NCBI RefSeq assembly: GCF_040689105.1
Contig: NZ_JBFBVU010000009.1
Coordinates: forward strand, 62,001-126,000
DNA: 64,000 nucleotides
From: Meridianimarinicoccus marinus
GTDB lineage: Bacteria; Pseudomonadota; Alphaproteobacteria; Rhodobacterales; Rhodobacteraceae
Direction: 5' to 3'
The position numbers and the translations under genes were made by a program. This document shows positions 8,389 through 17,608 of this stretch, piece by piece (positions within the stretch are counted from its first letter, which is position 1; each line of letters begins with the position of its first letter). The notes beneath the pieces are model-generated. The model saw only the letters and a list, made by a program, of their open reading frames with translations, had not been told where the DNA came from and ran no database searches.

Positions 8389-10086
8389 ATGAGCATTCTC
8401 AAGTTCGACAATGTCACCAAGTCCTTCGGCAACGGCACCCACAAGACCGAGGTGCTGAAAGGCATCGACCTGGAGGTCGAAGAGGGCGAATTTCTGGTCC
8501 TGCTGGGCTTCTCGGGCACCGGCAAGACCACGCTGATCAACCTGATGGCGGGTCTCGACAGCCCCACCACCGGCAAGGTCACCTTCAAGGACAAGCCGAT
8601 CACCGGGCCGGGCCCGGAACGCGGCGTGATCTTCCAGAACTATTCGCTGATGCCCTGGCTGACCGTGGCCGGCAACGTGCGGCTGGCCATGGACAGCGTC
8701 TTTCCGAAGATGCCCAAGGCCGAGAAGGCCGAAAGGGTCGCCCATTACGTCAAGATGGTGGGCCTGTCCCATGCTGCCAGCCGCCGTCCCGCGGAACTGT
8801 CGGGCGGGATGCGCCAGCGGGTCAATGTCGCCCGCGCGCTGGCCATGAACCCGGAAGTCCTGCTGCTGGACGAGCCGCTGTCGGCGCTGGACGCTCTGAC
8901 GCGGGCCAATCTGGCCGATGAGATCGAAGGCATCTGGGAGCACGACAAGAAGACCTGCGTGCTGATCACCAACGATGTGGACGAGGCGATCATCCTGGCC
9001 GACCGCATCATTCCGCTGAACCCCGACGGCACGCTGGCCGAGCCGTTCAAGGTCAACATCCCGCGCCCGCGCGACCGCATGGCGATGAACCATGACGAGG
9101 AATTCAAGCGCCTCCGCGCCGAGGTCACCAAGTACCTGATGGACGTGGGCATCGAGGCCAAGACCGAAGGCTCGCGTGCCCTGCCTGATGTGACCCCGAT
9201 CCACGGCGTGCCGGCGGCGGTGGCCAAGGCGCAGGAAGGCATGATCGAGGAACGCTTCCTCGACTTCTCGCAACTGCACAAGATCTATCCGACGCCCAAG
9301 GGCCCGCTGACCGTGGTCGAGGACTTCAACCTGAAGGTCAACCGGGGTGAATTCATCAGCCTGATCGGCCATTCCGGCTGCGGCAAGTCCACGGTGCTGA
9401 CCATGGCCGCCGGTCTGAACGACATCTCCAAGGGCGCCATCAAGCTGGATGGCCGCCACGTTGAAGGCGCCGATCCCGAGCGTGCCGTGGTGTTCCAGTC
9501 GCCCAACCTGTTCCCCTGGCTGAGTGCGCGCGAGAACGTCGCGATCGGCGTGGACAAGGTTTATCCCAGGGCCAGCACCGCCGAGCGTCAGGATGTGGTC
9601 GACTACTATCTGGAGCGCGTCGGGCTGGGCGACAGCATGGACAAATCTGCCTCGGACATGTCGAACGGCATGAAACAGCGGGTGGGCATTGCCCGCGCCT
9701 TCGCCTTGTCACCGAAGCTGCTGCTGCTGGATGAGCCCTTTGGGATGCTCGACAGCCTGACCCGCTGGGAACTTCAGGAAGTGCTGATGGAGGTCTGGTC
9801 GCGCACCAAGGTGACCGCCATCTGCGTCACCCACGACGTGGATGAAGCCATCCTTCTGGCCGACCGCGTGGTGATGATGACCAACGGCCCGCAGGCCACC
9901 ATCGGCAAAATCACCGATGTGAAACTGCCGCGCCCGCGCACCCGCAAGGCGCTGCTGGAGCATCCGGACTACTACCTCTACCGCGAGCAGGTTCTGAGCT
10001 TCCTTGAGGAATACGAACACGGGGCCAAACCGACCCCGGCCAAAACCGCGCCCGCCAAAGACACGAAGCAGCAGGAGGCCGCGTGA
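8389..10086 (+). CDS. Nitrate ABC transporter ATPase, two ATPase domains fused in one chain
   Basis: Cytoplasmic energy subunit of the nitrate importer, 565 residues, with two complete ABC ATPase domains in tandem. Domain 1 (about 1-255) has Walker A GFSGTGKTTL, signature LSGGMRQRVNVARAL and Walker B VLLLDEPLSALDAL. Domain 2 (about 285-530) has Walker A GHSGCGKSTVL, an unusual signature MSNGMKQRVGIARAF and Walker B LLLLDEPFGMLDSL. Cyanobacteria use separate NrtC (ATPase plus NrtA-like domain) and NrtD; here two NrtD-like domains are joined and there is no NrtA-like domain. I chose ATG 8389; a GTG at 8380 overlapping the nrtB stop is possible. The last ~30 residues are a K/T/P/A-rich tail. Confidence 0.88.
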   Translation: MSILKFDNVTKSFGNGTHKTEVLKGIDLEVEEGEFLVLLGFSGTGKTTLINLMAGLDSPTTGKVTFKDKPITGPGPERGVIFQNYSLMPWLTVAGNVRLAMDSVFPKMPKAEKAERVAHYVKMVGLSHAASRRPAELSGGMRQRVNVARALAMNPEVLLLDEPLSALDALTRANLADEIEGIWEHDKKTCVLITNDVDEAIILADRIIPLNPDGTLAEPFKVNIPRPRDRMAMNHDEEFKRLRAEVTKYLMDVGIEAKTEGSRALPDVTPIHGVPAAVAKAQEGMIEERFLDFSQLHKIYPTPKGPLTVVEDFNLKVNRGEFISLIGHSGCGKSTVLTMAAGLNDISKGAIKLDGRHVEGADPERAVVFQSPNLFPWLSARENVAIGVDKVYPRASTAERQDVVDYYLERVGLGDSMDKSASDMSNGMKQRVGIARAFALSPKLLLLDEPFGMLDSLTRWELQEVLMEVWSRTKVTAICVTHDVDEAILLADRVVMMTNGPQATIGKITDVKLPRPRTRKALLEHPDYYLYREQVLSFLEEYEHGAKPTPAKTAPAKDTKQQEAA

Positions 10087-11018
10087 TGGACACGGTTCTC
10101 GACAATCCCACCCGCACCTTCATCGAAGTTACCGAAATCTGGGTGCCGAAAGACGGCCGGCTGGTGCTGGACTCCGGCAGCTACGGCACCCTTGACGGTT
10201 TCGCCGCCGCCTCGGGCGAGGAAAGCTTTGCCCTGGGCGAGGGCCTGCCCGGCAAGGCCTGGGCCGAGGCGCGCCCGGTGGTTCTGAAGGGCTTTGAAGG
10301 GTCGTATTTCAAGCGTACCGAAGCCGCTGCCGCCGCCGGCCTGACCAGCGCCGTCGCGGTGCCGGTCTTTGCCGGCGACGAGCTGCGCGCGGTTCTGGTG
10401 GTGCTGTGCGGTGATGACGCCAATCGCACCGGCGCTGTCGAGGTCTGGGAAGAAAAGGACGGCCTGTTGATGCTGGACGACGGCTATTACGGCGCCGCCA
10501 AGCATTTCGAATGGGTGTCGCAACACACGCATTTCCCGAAAGGGCAGGGGCTCCCCGGCGGGGTCTGGTCGGCCAACACGCCGATGCTGATGCGCGACCT
10601 CGGCTCGGGCTACCGCTTCATCCGCGCCGAAAGCGCCGGGGCCGCCGGTCTGACCACTGGCCTTGGCCTGCCGATCCCGGTGCCCGGCGGCAAGAGCTTC
10701 GTGCTGACCCTGCTGTCGGCCCGTGGCACCCCCATCGCCCGCCGCTTCGAGATCTGGGACGCCCGCAAGGCCAAGGTCGGCCATGCCAACGAGGCGGTTC
10801 TGGTGGACGGGATCTGCGCCCGCGAAGGCCCGTTGTGGAGCGACGAGACCGAGCGCCGCGTCAGCGCCTGGAAGGGGCTGATCGGTAAGGTTCTGGGCAG
10901 CGGTCTGCCGGTGCTGGAAAGCGGCGCGCCGGGTCTGGCGGCGGGCTACGACTCGATGGTCGCTTTGCCGATCTTCCATGGCTCCGAACTGGCGCACATC
11001 GTCGCCTGGTATTGTTGA
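10086..11018 (+). CDS. GAF-like repeat protein of the nitrate assimilation operon
   Basis: A 310-residue soluble protein without signal peptide or membrane segment, placed between the nitrate transporter and nirB. Three related units are visible. Unit 1 begins at EIWVPKDGRLVLDSGSYG and has GEGLPGKAW. Unit 2 begins EVWEEKDGLLMLDDGYYG and has GQGLPGGVW. Unit 3 begins EIWDARKAKVGHANEAVLVDG and has KGLIGKV. Each ends in a beta-rich hydrophobic segment such as VAVPVFAGDELRAVLVVL. This is the pattern of GAF domains, small-ligand sensors. The start overlaps the ATPase stop (TGATG). The role is unknown; its position suggests a sensor or chaperone for nitrate or nitrite reduction. No DNA-binding or kinase domain is present. 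Confidence 0.7.
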   Translation: MDTVLDNPTRTFIEVTEIWVPKDGRLVLDSGSYGTLDGFAAASGEESFALGEGLPGKAWAEARPVVLKGFEGSYFKRTEAAAAAGLTSAVAVPVFAGDELRAVLVVLCGDDANRTGAVEVWEEKDGLLMLDDGYYGAAKHFEWVSQHTHFPKGQGLPGGVWSANTPMLMRDLGSGYRFIRAESAGAAGLTTGLGLPIPVPGGKSFVLTLLSARGTPIARRFEIWDARKAKVGHANEAVLVDGICAREGPLWSDETERRVSAWKGLIGKVLGSGLPVLESGAPGLAAGYDSMVALPIFHGSELAHIVAWYC

Positions 11019-11031
11019 GAGGGGATTTGAG

Positions 11032-13473
11032 ATGAAGAAACTTGTTGTCATTGGCGCAGGCATGGCCACCGGTCGCGCGCTGGAGCATCTGTTCGACGCG
11101 GATCCCGACGCCTATGAGGTCACGCTGTTCAACGCCGAGCCGCGCGGAAACTACAACCGCATCATGCTGTCGCCGGTGCTGTCGGGCGAAAAGACCTATG
11201 AGGAAATCGTCACCCATGGCGACGACTGGTATGCACAACATGGTGTGACCTGCCGCTTCGGCGAAAAGATCGCCAAGGTGGATCTGGACCGCAAAGTGGT
11301 GGTGGCCGAGAACGGTGACGAGGTGGCGTTCGACAAGCTGCTGTTCGGCACCGGCTCGAACCCCTTCATCATCCCGCTGCCGGGACATGACCTGAAGGGC
11401 GTCATTGCCTACCGCGATCTGGAAGACACCTATGCGATGATGGACGCTGCCGGAACACCGGGCGCCAAGGCCGTGGTCATCGGCGGCGGCCTGCTGGGTC
11501 TGGAAGCGGCGGCCGGCTTGCGGATGCGCGGCATGGATGTAACCGTCGTGCACCTGATGGGCCACCTGATGGACCGCCAGCTGGACGAGGCCGCGGGCTA
11601 TCTGCTGCGCAAGGCACTGACCGACCGGGGCATCCATATCCGCTGCTCGACCAACTCGAAGGAAATTCGCGGCGAAGATGGCCAGGTCAAGGCGCTGGTG
11701 CTGGACGATGGTTCGGAACTGCCCTGCGATCTGTTGGTCATGGCCGTGGGCATCCGCCCCAACGTGGCCCTTGCAAAGGACTCTGGTCTGGCCGTCGGCA
11801 AGGCGATCCACGTCGATGACCAGATGGTCACCTCGCACCCCGATGTGTTGGCGGTGGGCGAATGCGTTGAACACAACGGCGCGATCTTCGGGCTTGTCGC
11901 CCCGCTGTATGACCAGGCCAAGGTGGTCGCCAAGACCCTGCTGGGCGAAGACGCGACCTTCGTTCAGAAAGAGGTGTCCACCAAGCTCAAGGTCACCGGC
12001 TGCGACCTGTTCAGCGCCGGCGACTTTGCCGAGGGCGAGGGCCGCGAGGACATCGTGTTCCGCGACCCGGCGCGCGGCGTCTATAAGCGTCTGGTGATCG
12101 AGGGCAACACCCTGGTCGGCGCGGTCATGTACGGCGACACCGCCGACGGCAACTGGTTCTTCGGGCTGATCAAGGATCGCACCGACATCGCCGAGATGCG
12201 TGAAACCCTGATCTTCGGACCGGCCTTCCAGGGGGGCGCCCACGTGGACCCTATGGCGGCCGTTGCAGCCTTACCGGCTGACGCAGAAATCTGCGGCTGC
12301 AACGGCGTGTGCAAGGGCGACATCGTGGCGGCGATCGAAGCCGGCGCGACCGATCTGGGCGCGATCCGCGCATCGACCAAGGCCAGCGCGTCTTGCGGGA
12401 CCTGTACCGGTCTGGTGGAGCAAGTGCTGTCGTCCACCCTGGGCGATGATTTCGTCCTGCCCGCCGCACAATCGGTCTGCGGCTGTACCGATCTCAGCCA
12501 TGAAGACGTGCGGGTGCTGATCAAGACCAAGGAGCTGAAAAGCCAGCCCGCGGTCTGGCAGGAACTGGGCTGGAAATCCCGCGATGGCTGCCACGTCTGC
12601 CGCCCGGCGATCAATTTCTACCTGCTGGCCGACTGGCCGCTTGAGTATCAGGACGATCCGCAAAGCCGGTTCATCAACGAACGCAAGCACGCGAACATCC
12701 AGAAGGACGGCACCTATTCGGTGGTGCCGCGCATGTGGGGCGGCATGACCACCCCGGACGAATTGCGCGCCATCGCCGATGCCGCCGAGAAATACGACGT
12801 GCCCACCGTGCATGTCACCGGCGGTCAGCGCATCGACCTTCTGGGCGTCAAGGGCGAGGATCTGCCGGCGATCTGGGCCGATCTGAACAAGGCCGGGCTG
12901 GTGTCCGGGCACGCCTATTCCAAGGGTCTGCGCACGGTGAAGACCTGTGTGGGCAAGGAACATTGCCGCTTTGGCACCCAGGACAGCACCGGTCTTGGGA
13001 TCAAGCTGGAAAAGCACCTTTGGGGCTCGTGGACGCCGCACAAGGTCAAGCTGGCGGTCTCGGGCTGTCCGCGCAACTGCGCCGAGGCCACCTGCAAGGA
13101 CATCGGCGTGGTCTGTGTCGACAGCGGCTACCAGATCGGTGTCGGCGGCGCGGCGGGCATGGACGTGAAGGAAACCGAACGTCTGGCCGATGTCACCAGC
13201 GAGGAGGAGGTGATGGAGATCGCCAGCGCCTTCATGCAGCTTTACCGCGAGAACGCCAAATATCTGGACCGTCCCTACAAGTGGATCAAGAAGGTTGGTC
13301 TTGAGTGGGTCAAGGAACAGGTGATCGACGATCTGGACAACCGCAAGGCGCTGGCCGAGCGGTTCGAGATCTCGCAGTCGATCTACCGCAAGGACCCCTG
13401 GGCCGAACACGCGCAGGAACGCGCCGAGACCTATCAGCCGATCGCCAATCTGACGCTTCGGGCCGCCGAGTGA
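11032..13473 (+). CDS. nirB: Assimilatory nitrite reductase large subunit NirB (NasB type)
   Basis: Reduces nitrite to ammonium with NAD(P)H in the cytoplasm; 813 residues. Domains in order: an FAD/NAD(P)-binding pyridine nucleotide oxidoreductase (VVIGAGMATGRALEHL at the start, second dinucleotide motif VVIGGGLLGLEAA); a BFD-like [2Fe-2S] domain near residues 420-455 (CGCNGVCKG, CGTCTGL); a second cysteine pair region (CGCTDL, GCHVCRPAINFYLL); then the ferredoxin-like half domains and the siroheme-[4Fe-4S] site formed by TCVGKEHCRFG (~638) and SGCPRNCAEATC (~677). ATG 11032 is chosen because it begins MKKLVVIGAGMATG and follows a GAGAGGGG ribosome site. NirD and NasA follow. Confidence 0.95.
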   Translation: MKKLVVIGAGMATGRALEHLFDADPDAYEVTLFNAEPRGNYNRIMLSPVLSGEKTYEEIVTHGDDWYAQHGVTCRFGEKIAKVDLDRKVVVAENGDEVAFDKLLFGTGSNPFIIPLPGHDLKGVIAYRDLEDTYAMMDAAGTPGAKAVVIGGGLLGLEAAAGLRMRGMDVTVVHLMGHLMDRQLDEAAGYLLRKALTDRGIHIRCSTNSKEIRGEDGQVKALVLDDGSELPCDLLVMAVGIRPNVALAKDSGLAVGKAIHVDDQMVTSHPDVLAVGECVEHNGAIFGLVAPLYDQAKVVAKTLLGEDATFVQKEVSTKLKVTGCDLFSAGDFAEGEGREDIVFRDPARGVYKRLVIEGNTLVGAVMYGDTADGNWFFGLIKDRTDIAEMRETLIFGPAFQGGAHVDPMAAVAALPADAEICGCNGVCKGDIVAAIEAGATDLGAIRASTKASASCGTCTGLVEQVLSSTLGDDFVLPAAQSVCGCTDLSHEDVRVLIKTKELKSQPAVWQELGWKSRDGCHVCRPAINFYLLADWPLEYQDDPQSRFINERKHANIQKDGTYSVVPRMWGGMTTPDELRAIADAAEKYDVPTVHVTGGQRIDLLGVKGEDLPAIWADLNKAGLVSGHAYSKGLRTVKTCVGKEHCRFGTQDSTGLGIKLEKHLWGSWTPHKVKLAVSGCPRNCAEATCKDIGVVCVDSGYQIGVGGAAGMDVKETERLADVTSEEEVMEIASAFMQLYRENAKYLDRPYKWIKKVGLEWVKEQVIDDLDNRKALAERFEISQSIYRKDPWAEHAQERAETYQPIANLTLRAAE

Positions 13474-13507
13474 TCCGGCCCGCACGCGTCTTCAGTTCGC
13501 AATCTTC

Positions 13508-13536
13508 CCGGATGCGCGGGTTCGCCCCGCCTCCGG
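13508..13536 (+). repeat. Hairpin between nirB and nirD
   Basis: Nested stems CCGGA/TCCGG (outer) and GCGGG/CCCGC (inner, five-base loop) with no following T run. It lies 35 bp after the nirB stop and before the nirD ribosome site. It may be a processing or stability element; no function can be shown from sequence alone. Confidence 0.45.
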
Positions 13537-13558
13537 CCACAGCCACGGAGACAACCCC

Positions 13559-13894
13559 ATGACCAACTGGATCGACATCGGCCCGCTTGACGGCATTGCC
13601 CCGCGCGGCGCCCGTGTGGTGCGCACCGACTGGGGCTGCATCGCCGTCTTCCGCACCTCGGATGACGAGGTTTTCGCGCTGGAAGACAGCTGCCCGCACA
13701 AGAAAGGCCCGCTGTCCGAGGGCATTGTCCACGGCAAGTCGGTGACCTGCCCGCTGCACAACTGGGTGATTTCTCTGGAAACCGGTGCCGCGCAGGGGGC
13801 TGATCAGGGCCAGACCGGCACCATCGCCACCAGGGTCGAGGACGGGCGCATCCTGATGGATGAAGCCGTGTTGCAAGCGCGGAGCGCCGCCTGA
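13559..13894 (+). CDS. nirD: Nitrite reductase small subunit NirD, Rieske [2Fe-2S] type (NasG-like)
   Basis: A 111-residue Rieske ferredoxin with both ligand pairs intact: CPHKKGPLSEG and CPLHNWVIS. This differs from enterobacterial NirD, which has a Rieske fold without the cluster ligands. It matches Paracoccus denitrificans NasG, which passes electrons between the NADH-oxidising nitrite reductase and the nitrate reductase. The gene lies between nirB and nasA, exactly where such an electron carrier is wanted. The ribosome site is CACGGAG; the stop overlaps the nasA start (TGATG). Confidence 0.93.
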   Translation: MTNWIDIGPLDGIAPRGARVVRTDWGCIAVFRTSDDEVFALEDSCPHKKGPLSEGIVHGKSVTCPLHNWVISLETGAAQGADQGQTGTIATRVEDGRILMDEAVLQARSAA

Positions 13895-16542
13895 TGACCA
13901 CCGCCGCGCAAACCCCTTCCGCCCTGCGCTCCACCTGCCCCTATTGCGGGGTCGGCTGCGGCGTGATCGCCGAGCCGGACGGAGACGGTGGGGTCAGCTT
14001 GCGCGGCGATCCCGATCACCCGGCCAACAAGGGCCGGCTGTGTTCCAAGGGCTCGGCGCTGGCCGAAACCACCGGGCTGGGGGCGCGGCTTCTGGCGCCG
14101 CAGATGGAGGGCGCCGAGACCAGCTGGGACACGGCGCTGGACCGGGTGGCGGACACTTTCCGCGACACCATTGCCGAACACGGGCCGGACAGCGTCGCCT
14201 TCTATGTCTCGGGCCAGTTGCTGACCGAGGACTATTACGTTGCCAACAAGCTCATCAAGGGCTTCATGGGCACCGCCAATATCGACACCAACTCGCGGCT
14301 GTGCATGGCCTCGACGGTGGCGGGCCACAAGCGCGCCTTCGGCACCGACACCGTGCCCGGCTCCTACGAGGATATCGAAGAGGCCGATCTGGTGGTGCTG
14401 GTCGGCTCCAACCTGGCCTGGTGCCACCCGGTTCTGTACCAGCGTCTGGCCGCGGCCAAGGCCGAACGTCCGAACCTGAAGGTCGTCACCATCGATCCGC
14501 GCCGCACCGCCACTTCGGGGCTGGCGGATCTGCATCTGGGGCTGACGCCGGGCTCGGATGTGGCGCTGTTCAACGGCCTGCTGGAAGAGGTGATCTCGCG
14601 CGGCGCGCTGGACGCCGAATTCATCGGTCAGCATGTTTCGGGCTTCCATGAAACCCGCGAGGCGGTCAGCACCACCGATCTGTCGGCCACCGGCCTGTCG
14701 GGCGAAGATCTGCGCGCCTTCTTCAACCTGTGGATCGGCACCGAGAAGGTCGTCACGATCTTCAGCCAGGGGGTGAACCAGTCCAGCTCCGGCACCGACA
14801 AGGTCAATGCCATCCTGAACTGCCACCTGGCCACCGGCCGCATCGGCAAACCCGGCATGGGGCCGTTCAGCGTCACCGGCCAGCCCAACGCCATGGGCGG
14901 GCGCGAGGTTGGCGGGCTGGCCAACATGCTGGCCTGTCACCTGGACATCGAGAACGCCGAACATCGCGCGGCGGTGCGGGGCTTCTGGGACTCGCCGGCA
15001 GTGCCGGAAACGGCCGGACTGAAGGCCGTGGACATGTTCGACGCGGTGGAAGACGGGCGGATCAAGGCGCTGTGGGTGATGTGCTCGAACCCGGCGGTGT
15101 CTATGCCCGATGCCGACCGGGTGCGCGATGCCATCGCCGCCTGTCCCTTCGTGGTTGTGTCGGACATCACCGCCGAAACCGACACGGCGCGTCTGGCCGA
15201 TGTGCTGCTGCCCGCCACAGGCTGGGGCGAGAAAGACGGCACCGTCACCAATTCCGACCGCACCATCAGCCGCCAGCGCAAGTTTCTGCCGGCACCGGGG
15301 TGGGCGCGGCCCGATTGGCAGATCATCTCGGACGTGGCGGCGCGTCTGGGCTGGGGGGCGCAATTCGACTATCGCGCGCCGGTGGACATCTTCCGCGAAT
15401 ACGCGGCCCTGTCGGGGATCGCGGCGCGGCTGGGCCGGGATTTCGACATCTCGGGTCTGGCCGATCTGAGCGACACCGCCTATCGCGATCTCGCGCCGAC
15501 GCGCTGGCCGGTCTCGGCAGCCCGAACCGGCGGCCGTTTCTTCGCCGACGGGCAGTTTTTCACCCCGGACCGCAAGGCGCGGATGCTGCCGCTGCACCCG
15601 CGCGGCCCCGGCACCGAACTGTCCGAGGACTACCCCTTCCGCCTGAACACCGGCCGGGTGCGTGACCATTGGCACACAATGACCCGCACCGCCCTGTCAC
15701 CGCGCCTGAGCCGGCACATGGCCGAACCCTATCTGGAAGTGCACCCCGAGGATGCCGACCGTCTGGGCTTGCAGCCCGCAGGTCTGGCGCAGGTGGACAG
15801 CCCAAGCGGCAGCGCATTGTTGCGGGTGCTGATCTCGGATCGGATCGGCAAGGGGCAGGTATTTGCCCCGATGCACTGGTCCGATGAAACCGCCGCCCGC
15901 GCCCGCATCGACGCGCTGGTCGCCCCGGTGGTGGATCCGGTGTCTGGCCAGCCCGAAAGCAAGGCCTCGCCGGTGCGGGTGACCCCGTTCAAGGCGGCGT
16001 GGTTCGGCTTTGCCGCCACCCTGGACGCGCCCGACCCGCGCTGCGACTACTGGGCCAAGGGGCGCACCGCCACCGGCTGGCAGGTGGAACTGGCGGGGCA
16101 GACCCGTCCCGTGGACTGGGCCGCCTATGCCCGTGCCCTGTTCGGCCTGACCGAGGCCGAGGAACTGTTGGTGATCGAGGATCGCGCCCGCAACCTGACC
16201 CGCCTGGGCTTCGCCCGCGACGGCATCCTTGTGGCCAGCCTGTTCACCGGTCCCGAGCCGGTGGCCGTGCAGCGCGCCCATGTGATCGCGGCCCTTGGGG
16301 AACCAGTGGTGCCGAACCTGCTGAGCGGACGTGCCAGTGCCGCCCAGCCCGATCCCGGCGCCATCGTGTGCAGTTGCCTGAACGTCGGGATGAACACCAT
16401 CCTGACCGCCATCGAGACCGAGGGGCTGGCGGATGTAAACGCCATCTCGGACCGGTTGGGCGCGGGCAGCAGTTGCGGTTCGTGCCGGCCCGAGATCCAG
16501 GCGCTTCTGGATGCGCGGCGGCATGATCTTGCGGCGGAATAG
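13894..16542 (+). CDS. nasA: Assimilatory nitrate reductase, molybdopterin subunit with C-terminal [2Fe-2S] domain (NasC type)
   Basis: Reduces nitrate to nitrite in the cytoplasm; 882 residues. The N terminus carries the [4Fe-4S] ligands CPYCGVGC (C15, C18, C22) and C50 in GRLCSKGSAL, then the bis-MGD domains (NIDTNSRLCMASTVAGHKRA, QGVNQSSSGTDKVNAI, TGQPNAMGGREVGGLANML, TGRVRDHWHTMTRT). A BFD-like [2Fe-2S] domain ends the protein (CSCLNVGMNT, CGSCRPEIQALLD). There is no twin-arginine signal, as expected for the assimilatory enzyme. In P. denitrificans nomenclature this is NasC. It likely receives electrons through NirD/NirB, as no separate NADH reductase subunit is present. Confidence 0.94.
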   Translation: MTTAAQTPSALRSTCPYCGVGCGVIAEPDGDGGVSLRGDPDHPANKGRLCSKGSALAETTGLGARLLAPQMEGAETSWDTALDRVADTFRDTIAEHGPDSVAFYVSGQLLTEDYYVANKLIKGFMGTANIDTNSRLCMASTVAGHKRAFGTDTVPGSYEDIEEADLVVLVGSNLAWCHPVLYQRLAAAKAERPNLKVVTIDPRRTATSGLADLHLGLTPGSDVALFNGLLEEVISRGALDAEFIGQHVSGFHETREAVSTTDLSATGLSGEDLRAFFNLWIGTEKVVTIFSQGVNQSSSGTDKVNAILNCHLATGRIGKPGMGPFSVTGQPNAMGGREVGGLANMLACHLDIENAEHRAAVRGFWDSPAVPETAGLKAVDMFDAVEDGRIKALWVMCSNPAVSMPDADRVRDAIAACPFVVVSDITAETDTARLADVLLPATGWGEKDGTVTNSDRTISRQRKFLPAPGWARPDWQIISDVAARLGWGAQFDYRAPVDIFREYAALSGIAARLGRDFDISGLADLSDTAYRDLAPTRWPVSAARTGGRFFADGQFFTPDRKARMLPLHPRGPGTELSEDYPFRLNTGRVRDHWHTMTRTALSPRLSRHMAEPYLEVHPEDADRLGLQPAGLAQVDSPSGSALLRVLISDRIGKGQVFAPMHWSDETAARARIDALVAPVVDPVSGQPESKASPVRVTPFKAAWFGFAATLDAPDPRCDYWAKGRTATGWQVELAGQTRPVDWAAYARALFGLTEAEELLVIEDRARNLTRLGFARDGILVASLFTGPEPVAVQRAHVIAALGEPVVPNLLSGRASAAQPDPGAIVCSCLNVGMNTILTAIETEGLADVNAISDRLGAGSSCGSCRPEIQALLDARRHDLAAE

Positions 16543-16580
16543 TCTTGCGCTAGGTTGAGCCCAGCAGGGAGGCGACCGCC

Positions 16581-17600
16581 ATGAAGACTTTTCCGATGTT
16601 TCTGAAGGTGGCCGGGCGCCGCGTCATGGTTCTGGGCGGCGGCGAACAGGCGGCCCAGAAATCGCGCCTGATCCTGAAGTCCGAGGCCGAGGTGGTGCTC
16701 TGCGCGCCGCAGCTGGACGACGAACTGGTCGAACTGGTGCGCGAAGGCCGGGTCCGGCACCATGACGGGCCGATCACCCCCGATCTGATCGAAGGTGCCG
16801 CACTGGCGTTCGTGGCGACGGGCTGTCCGGGCATGGATGCGGCGCTTGCCGATCTGGTGCGCGTCGCGCGGGTGCCCGCCAACGTGGTCGATCAGCCCGA
16901 TCTTTGCGACGCCTTCACGCCGTCAATCGTGGATCGCGACCCGCTGGTCGTGGCCATCGGCACCGAAGGCACCGCGCCGGTGCTGGGCCGGCAGGTCAAG
17001 ACCGCTATCGAGCAGATGCTGGAGCCGCGCCTTGGCCATCTGGCCAGCCTCGCGGGCCGCATGCGCCCGGCGGTGGCGCGCGGGGTCGATCGCACCCGGC
17101 GACGCGCCTTCTGGCGATGGGTGTTCGACGGCCCGCCGCGCAAATTGCACGCCATCGGCAACGAACGCGAGGCGGCGCAGGCGTTGAAAGAGGCCATCGC
17201 ACGGGGACAGGCGCCGGATGACACCGGGCTGGGCAGTATTGCCGTCGTCGCGGCCAGCGGTGGGGACGCCGACCTGATGACCCTGCGCGCGGTGCGCAAG
17301 CTGCAGGAATGCGACGTGATCTTCCATGATGCGGGGCTGGATGCGGTGCTGGAACTGGCCCGCCGCGATGCCGAGCGGGTTTGCGTCGGCCCGCGCCCCG
17401 GTGCCGTTGCCTGGCCCATGGCGCGCATCGCCGACGTGATCCTGTCCGAAGCCCAGCAAGGCCAGCACGTTGTCTGGCTGACCGGCGCACCGACGGCCGA
17501 CGGGCTGGCCGAGACTGCCCGAACAATGGGCTTGTCCGTTGAGGTGGTACCGGGTGTACCGGCGGACCCGGACACCTCGGACCGCAGCCAAACCGCCTGA
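16581..17600 (+). CDS. Siroheme-synthase-like protein (CysG homologue with shortened, degenerate methyltransferase part)
   Basis: A 339-residue protein expected to serve siroheme supply for NirB. Residues 1-~200 resemble the precorrin-2 dehydrogenase/ferrochelatase half of CysG: MFLKVAGRRVMVLGGGEQAA, ANVVDQPDLCDAFTPSIVDR, EGTAPVLGRQVKTAIEQML. The position of the catalytic Asp pair (ATDD in CysG) reads ATGC here by eye. Residues ~215-339 resemble only the first part of the uroporphyrinogen methyltransferase domain (DADLMTLRAVRKLQECDVIF, ELARRDAERVCVGPRPG) and end at EVVPGVPADPD. The GAGPGD and GGDPF motifs are missing, and CysG is usually about 460 residues. Methyl transfer would need a separate CobA. 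A good ribosome site, GGAGGC, precedes the ATG. Confidence 0.75.
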   Translation: MKTFPMFLKVAGRRVMVLGGGEQAAQKSRLILKSEAEVVLCAPQLDDELVELVREGRVRHHDGPITPDLIEGAALAFVATGCPGMDAALADLVRVARVPANVVDQPDLCDAFTPSIVDRDPLVVAIGTEGTAPVLGRQVKTAIEQMLEPRLGHLASLAGRMRPAVARGVDRTRRRAFWRWVFDGPPRKLHAIGNEREAAQALKEAIARGQAPDDTGLGSIAVVAASGGDADLMTLRAVRKLQECDVIFHDAGLDAVLELARRDAERVCVGPRPGAVAWPMARIADVILSEAQQGQHVVWLTGAPTADGLAETARTMGLSVEVVPGVPADPDTSDRSQTA

Positions 17601-17608
17601 GCCCTGCC

